Positions 16,539 through 23,456 of a stretch of DNA of 23,701 nt are shown piece by piece. Position numbers and translations under genes: made by a program. The DNA is from Succinatimonas sp. UBA7265. GTDB taxonomy: Bacteria; Pseudomonadota; Gammaproteobacteria; Enterobacterales; Succinivibrionaceae. The stretch covers positions 1 through 23,701 of the forward strand of contig DKSD01000024.1 of the NCBI GenBank assembly GCA_002473165.1, read 5' to 3'. The first letter of the stretch is position 1, and the number at the start of each line of letters is the position of its first letter. Under the pieces are notes generated by a model, which was given only the letters and a program-made list of their open reading frames with translations, was not told the origin of the DNA and searched no databases.

Positions 16539-17294
16539 TTAGACAGCGTGTGAAGATGCAAGTTGAAAGTACTGCTCAGCCGTTACCGGCTCGAGCCATT
16601 CGTTGGAGGTTTTAAGCCCCGGGATCTCAAAGGCCAGGTGCGAGAACCAGCAGTCGCGGGCGGCGCCGTGCCAGTGTTTGGCGCCGGCGGGGATCTCGAT
16701 GATGTCGCCTGGCAGCAGCTCACGCGCCTCCTGCCCCCACTGCTGGTACCAGCCGCGACCTTCGACGCAGATGAGCACCTGCCCGCCGCCTGATGCGGCG
16801 TGGTGGATGTGCCAGTGATTGCGGCACCCGGGCTCGAAGGTCACGTTGCTGATCGTAAGCGGATCGTCTTTGCCGGTAAGCACTTTGAGGTAGGAGCGCC
16901 CGGTGAAATATTGGGCGTAAGCCTCATTGGGCTCCCCGATCCCGAACAGCCCGCCGTGACCCTCAGGGTTTTGGTCATCCGCGTAAACCTCTTTGGCCTG
17001 GCGGAAAGCCGCCCAGGCGTCAGGCCAGCCTGCGTAGAAGGCCAGGTGGGTGAGCAGCTCCGCCATTTCCTCGCGCGTAACGCCGTTTTTGCGCGCCTCG
17101 TTTAAGTGGTACGTCAGGGAACTGTCGGTGATGCCTTTGCCAATGAGCGCGCTGACGGTGGCAAGCGATCTGAGTTTGAGCGGCAGCCGTGACTGGCGCG
17201 ACCAGACCTCCCCGAACAGGATGTCATCGTTAAGGTGAGCAAATTCAGGCGCAAACTGTCCTAAAGCGTCATGGCCTGCGGTTTGTTTCTGCAT
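16539..17294 (-). CDS. Carboxymuconolactone decarboxylase-cupin fusion protein
   Basis: 251 residues from the ATG at 17294 (GAGGAG eight bases upstream). Residues about 1-110 are a CMD/AhpD-like fold: LPLKLRSLATVSALI, TYHLNEARKNGVTREEMAEL and LLTHLAFYAGWPDAWAAF. The CxxC pair of AhpD peroxidases is absent, so it is not a thiol peroxidase. Residues about 145-225 are a cupin: GCRNHWHIHHA with H160, H162 and H164, Q172, then PGDIIEIPAGAKHWHG. A metal-binding cupin is likely. There is no signal peptide, so it acts in the cytoplasm although its operon partner is exported. Such fusions are often found beside flavodoxins and LysR regulators; the reaction is unknown. Confidence 0.87.
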   Translation of the reverse strand: MQKQTAGHDALGQFAPEFAHLNDDILFGEVWSRQSRLPLKLRSLATVSALIGKGITDSSLTYHLNEARKNGVTREEMAELLTHLAFYAGWPDAWAAFRQAKEVYADDQNPEGHGGLFGIGEPNEAYAQYFTGRSYLKVLTGKDDPLTISNVTFEPGCRNHWHIHHAASGGGQVLICVEGRGWYQQWGQEARELLPGDIIEIPAGAKHWHGAARDCWFSHLAFEIPGLKTSNEWLEPVTAEQYFQLASSHAV

Positions 17295-17382
17295 TGCCTT
17301 GTCTCCTCGCAACCGTTTTGTCCATGCCTTAATGGTAGGCAATAAAGCTGTTTATTACAAATATAAATAATGAATATCGTGT

Positions 17383-17399
17383 TATGCTAAATTTGCATA
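17383..17399. promoter_or_regulatory. Candidate LysR box
   Basis: TATGC-N7-GCATA, which contains the LysR-family T-N11-A pattern (T at 17385, A at 17397). It lies 34 bases before the lysR-type start and 88 bases before the divergent CMD-cupin start, the usual place for a site that controls both. A second dyad, AATAAA-GCTG-TTTATT, is at 17341-17356. Confidence 0.6.
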
Positions 17400-17433
17400 G
17401 ATAACCCCGATCTGATACTGCGAGGTGCACACC

Positions 17434-18309
17434 ATGGAACTTGTCCAGCTGCGGCGTTTTGCCGAGGCGGCGCGCAGCGGCAGCCTGACGGCGGCCGCGC
17501 TCGCGCTGCATGTCTCCCAGCCGGCGCTGTCGCGGGACGTAAAAGCCCTTGAGGACGAGCTGGGGCGCACGCTGTTTATCCGCAAAAGCCGCAGCCTGGA
17601 GCTGACAGCTGACGGGCAGCTGCTGCTGCGCCGCGCCGCGGACATCCTGGAGATGAGCGAGCGCACGAAAAGCGAATTTCGCTCGCTTGCAGACGAGCAG
17701 GGCGGCGAGGTTACAGTCGGCTGCGCTGAAAGCGCTCATTTAGGCTTTCTCGCCGAGGCCGTCGAAAAAATCCGGCCCAGGTTTCCCCGCATGAAATTCC
17801 ATCTGGTCAATTCCGACTCGCAGATTGTTTTCGACCGCCTGGAGCGCAGCCTCATCGATCTGGCGATCGTGATGCGGCCGGCGTCGCCGGTGCGCTTTAA
17901 CTGCGTGAAACTGCCGGTCACCGAGCGCTGGGCCGCCGTGATGCGCGCAGATGATCCGCTCTCGCGCAAGCGGCACATAACCCCTGACGATTTGCGCGGG
18001 CGCGATCTCATTGTGCCCCAGCTGGCGCTTAACGACTATCTGTCATCATGGTTCGGCGAGCGCCTTGAAAGCCTTGAGATCGCGGGCACCTCCAATCTGT
18101 TCTTCAACGGTACCGTGTTTGTGCGCAAGGGCAGGTGGATCATGCTCTGCCTTGAGGGGCTGGTGGAGAACTGCCAGAACGCCTTGCTGTGCTCAAGGCC
18201 TTTAAAGCCGGCGCTTGAGAGCAGCCTGTATCTGGTGTGGCGGAAACACCAGCACCTGATCCCGGCGGCTCAGTGCCTTTTAGATGAATTAAAGCAGGGC
18301 GCTGAGTAA
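17434..18309 (+). CDS. LysR-family transcriptional regulator
   Basis: 291 residues from the ATG at 17434 (GAGG eight bases upstream; an in-frame GTG three codons earlier is less likely). The N-terminal winged helix-turn-helix is clear: LVQLRRFAEAARSGSLTAAA, LHVSQPALSRDVKALEDELG and FIRKSRSLELTADG. The rest is a periplasmic-binding-like effector domain starting around EVTVGCAESAHLGF. It is divergent from the CMD-cupin/flavodoxin operon with a 139-base gap that holds a LysR box, so it probably controls that operon and itself. The inducer is not known. Confidence 0.92.
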   Translation: MELVQLRRFAEAARSGSLTAAALALHVSQPALSRDVKALEDELGRTLFIRKSRSLELTADGQLLLRRAADILEMSERTKSEFRSLADEQGGEVTVGCAESAHLGFLAEAVEKIRPRFPRMKFHLVNSDSQIVFDRLERSLIDLAIVMRPASPVRFNCVKLPVTERWAAVMRADDPLSRKRHITPDDLRGRDLIVPQLALNDYLSSWFGERLESLEIAGTSNLFFNGTVFVRKGRWIMLCLEGLVENCQNALLCSRPLKPALESSLYLVWRKHQHLIPAAQCLLDELKQGAE

Positions 18310-18316
18310 GGGCCTT

Positions 18317-18443
18317 GCAGGCTTTTTATCCGATCTTTGCGCTCAGGCGTGATCTCTGTAACCATTCAGAGCGCAAATTGCGCCTGAGCGTTACGGCCTG
18401 CTTTAAATTTTTATTGAGGGCCTTAGAATTACCTTAAGCAGGC
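18317..18443 (+). promoter_or_regulatory. Structured region with competing inverted repeats
   Basis: Between lysR and the HNH gene, several perfect complements overlap. TTTGCGCTC (18336-18344) pairs with GAGCGCAAA (18369-18377), while the overlapping CGCTCAGGCG (18340-18349) pairs with CGCCTGAGCG (18381-18390). GCGCAA-A-TTGCGC (18371-18383) is a self-hairpin. GCCTGC (18396-18401) can pair with GCAGGC at 18317-18322 or with GCAGGC at 18438-18443. The pieces exclude one another as in an attenuator, but they may simply be a terminator for lysR plus an operator. A T-rich run follows at 18402-18412. Confidence 0.5.
18402..18429 (+). promoter_or_regulatory. Probable promoter of the HNH gene
   Basis: TTTAAA (18402-18407), 16 bases, TAGAAT (18424-18429). 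Transcription would start near 18436, about 22 bases before the ATG. Arms GCCTGCTTTAA and TTAAGCAGGC flank it on both sides, which suggests an operator around the promoter. Confidence 0.5.
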
Positions 18444-18457
18444 AAAGGAGTCAGCGC

Positions 18458-19465
18458 ATGAATCTTCCCGACAAACTGTACGTGATCGCGGTTCCCTATC
18501 CGTGGTACCGCGCCATCAAGGCCCATTACATTGTCAGCGGCTCAAAGAGCGTCAATTGCTGGACGGCAGGCGACATGCATTACTTAAAGGATGCGCCGGA
18601 TCTGGAACCCGGGACGCTGACGGTCTTTGAGGTAAACCTGGACGGCCACCATCTGCTGTGCGGCGGCGGTTTCTATTTCCGCAGCCTGGACATGCAGCCT
18701 GAGCAGGCGTGGGAGATTTACGGCGTCAACAACGGCGCTGAGAGCTATGACGATTTCCTAAAACAGATAGGGGAAAACGGCTGGAAGAGCGGCGAGAACA
18801 TCACCGCCCATGTGCTAAACGGCGCTTTTGCTTTTTCGCGCAAGGAATCCTTTGAGATGCCCGAGGAACTGCCGCTGGAGCTTAAAACCGGGCAGATGAA
18901 GATCTTCAGCCTCGACGAGCCTGAGGGCAGGTTCATCGCCAAGGTCGTCATGCACCGGCGTTCTCCGCACCTGCGCCCGGGCACGAACAACAACGAATGG
19001 CCGGGCATCTATCTCATGGCCGCCGAAAAACACGCCTTTGACTATTCCATGGTGTTCTCCACCAAGATGCTGACCGCTTACGGTTTTCGCTGCGCCATCA
19101 GCGGCGATTCGACCACTCCGCTGCTGGACGTGGCGCATATCCGCACGTTTTATGACGAGCGCTTCACCAAGCCGGAGAACGGCATCGTGATGCGCAACGA
19201 TCTGCACCGGCTGTTTTCCCTGGGCTATATCACCTGCGTTTACGCCTCGGACGATGAGGTCAAGGTCAAGGTGTCAAAATGTATTGGGGCCATCGGCGGC
19301 AAAACCTACCTTAAATACGACGGCTCGAGCATGCGCCTGCCTGAAGACCGCAGTAAGTGGCCAAGCCGTGACTACCTGAAGTGGCACAACCAGCGCCGCT
19401 TTGAAAACTGGCTTAAATCCGGAGCTTTGGGCAAGAGCGACGGCGGCGCGGGGACGATGCTGTGA
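18458..19465 (+). CDS. HNH endonuclease with N-terminal PUA-like reader (COG3440-like)
   Basis: 335 residues; AAGGAG lies seven bases before the ATG. Residues about 20-110 show the pattern 'FxVN....GHHLLCGGGFYF......QAWEIYGVNNG' (60-93), which recurs in the N-terminal PUA/EVE-like domain of predicted HNH restriction enzymes. The nuclease is HNH_2: GFRCAISGD (209-217), LLDVAHI (H227), ENGIVMRNDLHRLF (N241, H250). All three catalytic positions are intact. Proteins of this design are thought to cut DNA that carries modified bases and to act alone, as type IV-like restriction. No methylase is nearby, which agrees. Its stop overlaps the next gene as GTGA. The nuclease family is sure; the reader domain is moderately sure; modified-DNA targeting is inference. 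Confidence 0.85.
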   Translation: MNLPDKLYVIAVPYPWYRAIKAHYIVSGSKSVNCWTAGDMHYLKDAPDLEPGTLTVFEVNLDGHHLLCGGGFYFRSLDMQPEQAWEIYGVNNGAESYDDFLKQIGENGWKSGENITAHVLNGAFAFSRKESFEMPEELPLELKTGQMKIFSLDEPEGRFIAKVVMHRRSPHLRPGTNNNEWPGIYLMAAEKHAFDYSMVFSTKMLTAYGFRCAISGDSTTPLLDVAHIRTFYDERFTKPENGIVMRNDLHRLFSLGYITCVYASDDEVKVKVSKCIGAIGGKTYLKYDGSSMRLPEDRSKWPSRDYLKWHNQRRFENWLKSGALGKSDGGAGTML

Positions 19466-20112
19466 AGATCGCGGTATTAGGCGCGGCCCGCAGGCCCGGG
19501 CTGGAGATCGTGGCTGAGGCCGAAAAACAGGGGATCGGCGTTACCTGCGTGATCAGCGACGCCTCGGTGATCCCGGGCAGCGGCCCCGTGATCATCAAAG
19601 ATCCGGGCGAGCTTGAGAGTGCGGATTTCGCAGGCTGCCACGCCGTGGTTGACGCGCTCTCTTTCCCTGAGATCGGCGCGTTCTCATCTGAGGAGCTCCC
19701 GCTGTGGCATGTTTTGGAGATCTTAAAGGGCACGCAGACCAAAGTGGTGTGCCTAGGCGCCGCCTCCTGCCTTTACAGTGACGAGAGCCGCAGCGAAAGG
19801 CTGCTTGAGAGCAGCTGCGTGACCCATGCTGATCACGAGCAGGGGCTGAGGCTGTGCGCCACAGCCTTCAAACGCCTCGCCAGCGAGCGCGGCACTCCGT
19901 GGACGCTGCTGTGCCCGCCGCTCATCCTCGATCCTGACGGCCAGGCCACAGGCAGGTTTGAGTTCGCAGGCGATGTGCTGCCGATGGCGCTTGACGGCTC
20001 AAGCTACATCTCAGGCCTGGATTTCGCCCGCGCCGCCGTCGAGCTGCTGCTGCGCGGCCCCAAACCTTATGAGGTTATCTCGGTTAGCGGGATGATGAGC
20101 AGCCGCGCCTGA
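19462..20112 (+). CDS. NAD(P)-binding Rossmann protein (NmrA/SDR_a5-like)
   Basis: 216 residues starting at a GTG that overlaps the HNH stop (GTGA), so it is translationally coupled to it. The N-terminal strand-loop MKIAVLGAARRPG stands where the family usually has GATGxxG. Later blocks fit atypical short-chain dehydrogenases of the YwnB/YhfK type: KVVCLGAASCL, GTPWTLLCPPLIL, and GSSYISGLDFARAAVELLL near the end. It probably binds a dinucleotide and may sense or reduce something; no clear catalytic Tyr-Lys pair is seen. A tie to the nuclease is suggested only by the overlap. Confidence 0.72.
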   Translation: MKIAVLGAARRPGLEIVAEAEKQGIGVTCVISDASVIPGSGPVIIKDPGELESADFAGCHAVVDALSFPEIGAFSSEELPLWHVLEILKGTQTKVVCLGAASCLYSDESRSERLLESSCVTHADHEQGLRLCATAFKRLASERGTPWTLLCPPLILDPDGQATGRFEFAGDVLPMALDGSSYISGLDFARAAVELLLRGPKPYEVISVSGMMSSRA

Positions 20113-20270
20113 TTTTTCAGGCCAAAATCTGCTCCCTTCTGACACACTTGGCGGCCGTCCGCTGCGGAACGGCCGTCCTGATCTTCCTCAATGCGTTCTC
20201 TGAGCTGTTTTGCTCTCTGAAAATTGCCCTGGCCGCCATGTCCGTTTTAATTTATGGCTTCACAAATGTA

Positions 20271-20298
20271 TTGTATTTGAAATCAAAGCATTTATAAA
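20271..20298 (+). promoter_or_regulatory. Probable promoter of the DUF4143 ATPase
   Basis: TTGTAT (20271-20276), 16 bases, TATAAA (20293-20298). Transcription from about 20305 would include both 44-bp units in a leader of about 135 bases. Confidence 0.5.
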
Positions 20299-20310
20299 AG
20301 CTGCACCTAG

Positions 20311-20354
20311 TATATGGAAAATTATGTGGACAAAGCCATGTTTTGGTCCATATA
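20311..20354. repeat. 44-bp palindromic unit A
   Basis: Begins TATATGGA and ends TCCATATA, a perfect 8-bp terminal inverted repeat. It shares 36 of 44 bases, without gaps, with unit B, which starts 73 bases further on. Confidence 0.8.
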
Positions 20355-20383
20355 CCCTTGCCGAGCTTAACCTGTGGCCTTAT

Positions 20384-20427
20384 GATATGGAAAATTATGC
20401 GGACAAAACCTGGTTTTATTCCATATA
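20384..20427. repeat. 44-bp palindromic unit B
   Basis: ATATGGAA and TTCCATAT form the terminal inverted repeat, and AAAACC-T-GGTTTT (20405-20417) is a perfect inner dyad that unit A lacks. It ends directly before the AAAGG ribosome site of the ATPase gene, so a hairpin here could affect its translation. Confidence 0.8.
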
Positions 20428-20440
20428 AAAGGTAAAAGTG

Positions 20441-21691
20441 ATGGAAATCAAGCGCGATCTCTACCTGCAAAGGCTCACAGACAGGATGCATAACGGGATG
20501 GTGAAGATCATCACCGGCATCCGCCGCAGCGGAAAATCGTATCTGCTCAAACTGTTCCGCAACCATCTGCTGGCCTCAGGGATCCCTGAGGATCACATCG
20601 TGGTTATGGAGTTTGACCGCATCGAGAACGAGCGCTATCTCGATCCTCATGTTTTTATCGGATACCTGCATGAGCGCATGAAAGATCGCGGCGACTATTA
20701 TGTGCTGCTCGATGAAGTGCAGCTCCTGCCGAAATTTGAAGCCGTCCTCAACTCGCTGCTTTACGAATCCAATGTCGATGTCTACGTAACGGGGAGCAAC
20801 TCGCGTTTTCTTTCAACAGACGTGGTGACAGAGTTCCGCGGGCGCGGCGATGAGGTGCATGTCTGGCCGCTGTCTTTCTCCGAGTACATGACGGCGTATG
20901 ACGGCGACATGTATCACGGCTGGGCCGATTATGTCCTCTACGGCGGGCTGCCGTTTGCGGCAACGCTAAAAAACGCCGCACAGAAGTCAGCATACCTGCG
21001 GCAGCTTTTTCAGACCACGTACCTTAAGGACATCCTCGAGCGCAACCGGCTTGAAAAAACTCATGAACTTGAGGAGCTTCTGGATGTCGTGGCCTCCTCT
21101 GCAGGTTCGCTGACGAATCCGTCCAGGATCCTCGCAACATTCAAAAGCGTGCTGCACTCTGAGATCGGGATTAACACGATCAATCGCTACTTAGGTTATC
21201 TCCAGGACGCGTTTATCATCCGCGAGGCCAAACGCTATGACGTAAAAGGCCGTAAATATATCGGGACTCCGATCAAATATTATTTTGAGGATATCGGTTT
21301 GCGCAACGCGCGGCTGAACTTCCGCCAAAACGAAGAACCGCGCCTTATGGAGAATGTTTTATACAACGAACTCTGCCTGCGCGGGTATAACGTCGATGTC
21401 GGCAGTGTCACAAAGCGTGTCCGCGACGCAGACGGGAACAGGCAGACGAAAAGACTCGAAGTGGATTTTGTGGCCAATCTCGGAAGCAAAAGGTATTACA
21501 TCCAGTCAGCCTATGCCATGCCCGATGAGGAAAAACGCCGGCAGGAGAAAGCGTCGCTGCTCTGTGTGCGCGACAGCTTTAAAAAAATCATCGTGGTCGG
21601 CAATGTCGTAAGCCCGACCCGGGATGATGACGGCATTCTTACCGCAGGCCTGCTCGACTTTCTGCTCGATCCCAAGAGCCTTGAGTGGTAA
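20441..21691 (+). CDS. AAA ATPase with DUF4143 C-terminal domain
   Basis: 416 residues from the ATG at 20441 (AAAGG eight bases upstream; a GTG one codon earlier is also possible). The AAA_14 domain has Walker A GIRRSGKS (26-33), Walker B YYVLLDE (86-92), the sensor strand VYVTGSNSRFL and FRGRGDEVHVWPLSFSEYM. DUF4143 follows: YLKDILERN, INTINRYLGYLQDAFIIREA, KYYFEDIGLRNA, and a nuclease-like end with MENVLYNELCLRGY and LEVDFVAN then YYIQSAY, where PD-(D/E)xK enzymes have their acidic residues. The family is widespread and multi-copy in anaerobes; its role is unknown. It stands alone here behind the paired repeats and ends at a strong terminator. Confidence 0.9.
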   Translation: MEIKRDLYLQRLTDRMHNGMVKIITGIRRSGKSYLLKLFRNHLLASGIPEDHIVVMEFDRIENERYLDPHVFIGYLHERMKDRGDYYVLLDEVQLLPKFEAVLNSLLYESNVDVYVTGSNSRFLSTDVVTEFRGRGDEVHVWPLSFSEYMTAYDGDMYHGWADYVLYGGLPFAATLKNAAQKSAYLRQLFQTTYLKDILERNRLEKTHELEELLDVVASSAGSLTNPSRILATFKSVLHSEIGINTINRYLGYLQDAFIIREAKRYDVKGRKYIGTPIKYYFEDIGLRNARLNFRQNEEPRLMENVLYNELCLRGYNVDVGSVTKRVRDADGNRQTKRLEVDFVANLGSKRYYIQSAYAMPDEEKRRQEKASLLCVRDSFKKIIVVGNVVSPTRDDDGILTAGLLDFLLDPKSLEW

Positions 21692-21713
21692 CGGACATTA
21701 AAGCGCGGATCAG

Positions 21714-21742
21714 AAAGCCCCGCCTCAGTGAGGCGGGGCTTT
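21714..21742. terminator. Bidirectional intrinsic terminator
   Basis: A perfect 13-bp stem, AAAGCCCCGCCTC with GAGGCGGGGCTTT, and a three-base loop. It sits between the convergent ATPase and antiporter genes and can serve both. Confidence 0.88.
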
Positions 21743-21794
21743 GGCAAACTGGATCTGAAACAGGGACTTCAGATCCTTTAAAGCCTTGCTGATC

Positions 21795-23372
21795 TCAGGC
21801 CTGCTGCGCAGGCGCTGCGCCGTCGGTTTTCTGGTTGCGGCGGTGCAGGATGTACAGCGCGCCGATCATCAGCACAAACGCGGTGCCAAGGCTTAAAGGC
21901 AGGCTGTAAGTCAGGCCTGCGACAACGTAGCCGATGAAGCAGCAGGCGGCCACGAGCAGGGCGTAAGGCATCTGGGTGTACACATGCTCGATGTGCACAC
22001 AGCCTGCGCCTGCCGAGGAGAGAATGGTCGTGTCCGAGATCGGCGAGCAGTGATCGCCAAACACCGAGCCGGCCAGCGTCGCCGACAGGGTGATCACCGT
22101 CAGCTCAGAGCCTGAGGGATCGACAGCCTGCGCCACGACGACCACGATCGGAATGAGGATGCCGAACGTGCCCCAGGCGGTGCCGGTGGAGAAGGAGAGG
22201 AAGCTGGCGATCGCGAAGATGATCGCAGGCAGAATGGCTGCCAGGAAGCCGGTGTCATTCTGCACGATCGTGGAGATAAACACCTGGGTCTGCAGCAGAT
22301 CGCGGCAGACGCCGGAAATGGTCCAGGCGAATGTGAGGATCATGCAGGCGGGGATCATGGTCTGGACACCGCGCAGCACGCCGTCCATAAAGGTTTTGAT
22401 GCTCATGAGCCTGCGGCCTACGAACATCGCGAAAGCCACGACAAGTGCGGCGAACACGCCGAGCACCAGAGCAGGGCCGGCGTCGGTGTTGCCGAAGGCG
22501 GCGCCGATGCTGTGGTAGGCCTCATCGCTTCCCCAGTAGCCGCCGACATAGAGCAGCGAGCAGGTGGAGAAGATGATCAGCATGACGATGGGGACGATCA
22601 TGTCCCAGACCGTGCCTTTGGCGGCGATGTCGAGATCTTTGGTGGACTCATCCTCGGTGATGTCCTGTTTGCCGGCGTCCTCGCCTTTTAAGGTGTTCTG
22701 CTCGGCTTTGTACATCGGGCCGAAATCGAGTTTGATGAACGAGAGGATCAGCACCATGGAAATGCACAGCAGAGCGTAGAAGTTCCAGGGGATGGTCGAA
22801 ACGAATGCGGCCATCTCCGAATCAAAGGCCTTGGTGTCTTTGAGGTTCGAGCCCACAGCCGCGGCCCAGGAGGAGATCGGGGCGATGATGCACACGGGCG
22901 CTGCGGTCGCGTCTATGATGTAAGCCAGTTTCTCGCGCGAGATCTTGAAGGTATCGGTGATCGGGCGCATCACAGTGCCGACGGTCAGGCAGTTGAAGTA
23001 ATCGTCGATGAAGATGAACGCGCCGAGCACTGAGGTGGAGATCATGGCGTTGCGGCGGGATTTGATGTGGGACGTGGCCCAGGTTCCGTACGCCTTGGTG
23101 CCTCCTGCCAGCGAGATCACGTAGACCAGCGATCCCAAAAGCGAGCAGAAGAGGACGATGTTGATGTCGAACTTGTTGCCCATGACTTTGAAGGCGTTTT
23201 CGACGGTGCCGACGATATAGCTGCCGTCGCCTCCCATGCCCACGGTGTAGATGGCCGTGCCGGTCAGAATGCCGATGAGCAGCGATGAGAACACTTCCTT
23301 CGTGGCCAGCGCCAGCACCACCGCGATCACGGGGGGCAGAATCGATAGCCACCCGGCGTTAAACGGATCCAT
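21795..23372 (-). CDS. NhaC-family Na+/H+ antiporter
   Basis: 525-residue integral membrane protein with about twelve hydrophobic segments. Family blocks: NAGWLSILPPVIAVVLALAT near the start, KEVFSSLLIGILTGT, FIFIDDYFNCLTVGTVMRPI, REKLAYIIDATAAPVCIIAP, FSTGTAWGTFGILIPI, and GSVFGDHCSPISDTTILSSA, which are typical of COG1757 antiporters. The loop around residues 225-250 is long and charged. Exchange of sodium for protons, or of organic acids in relatives such as MleN, is expected; the exact substrate cannot be fixed. The ATG at 23372 has AGGAG nine bases upstream. Its promoter is clear and it ends at the shared terminator. Confidence 0.9.
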   Translation of the reverse strand: MDPFNAGWLSILPPVIAVVLALATKEVFSSLLIGILTGTAIYTVGMGGDGSYIVGTVENAFKVMGNKFDINIVLFCSLLGSLVYVISLAGGTKAYGTWATSHIKSRRNAMISTSVLGAFIFIDDYFNCLTVGTVMRPITDTFKISREKLAYIIDATAAPVCIIAPISSWAAAVGSNLKDTKAFDSEMAAFVSTIPWNFYALLCISMVLILSFIKLDFGPMYKAEQNTLKGEDAGKQDITEDESTKDLDIAAKGTVWDMIVPIVMLIIFSTCSLLYVGGYWGSDEAYHSIGAAFGNTDAGPALVLGVFAALVVAFAMFVGRRLMSIKTFMDGVLRGVQTMIPACMILTFAWTISGVCRDLLQTQVFISTIVQNDTGFLAAILPAIIFAIASFLSFSTGTAWGTFGILIPIVVVVAQAVDPSGSELTVITLSATLAGSVFGDHCSPISDTTILSSAGAGCVHIEHVYTQMPYALLVAACCFIGYVVAGLTYSLPLSLGTAFVLMIGALYILHRRNQKTDGAAPAQQA

Positions 23373-23427
23373 AAGTTTGCTCCTGAAAATGATCGCTTTT
23401 AGTGCGATCTTTGCTTGCTACGGGAAA

Positions 23428-23456
23428 ATTATAACCATGTGCTCAAGATAGCTCAA
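23428..23456 (-). promoter_or_regulatory. Sigma-70 promoter of the NhaC-family gene
   Basis: On the minus strand TTGAGC (23456-23451), 17 bases, and a perfect TATAAT (23433-23428). Transcription would start near 23421, about 50 bases before the ATG. Confidence 0.72.

Larger units (their letters stand above)
20113..20440. other. Gene-free leader before the DUF4143 ATPase
   Basis: About 330 bases, AT-rich in its second half. It holds a stop-overlapping hairpin (GCCTGA-TTTT-TCAGGC, 20107-20122), a GC-rich hairpin with one bulge (20153-20174), a sigma-70-like promoter and two copies of a 44-bp palindromic unit. Neither hairpin is followed by a T run. Short open frames here have no protein features. 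Confidence 0.6.

Noticed and set aside
16539..17294. AhpD-type alkylhydroperoxidase
   Set aside because: The CMD domain lacks the CxxC motif needed for peroxidase chemistry.
20210..20428. 72-residue open frame before the DUF4143 gene
   Set aside because: It spans both 44-bp palindromic units in different frames and shows no protein-like conservation; the DNA repeats explain it.
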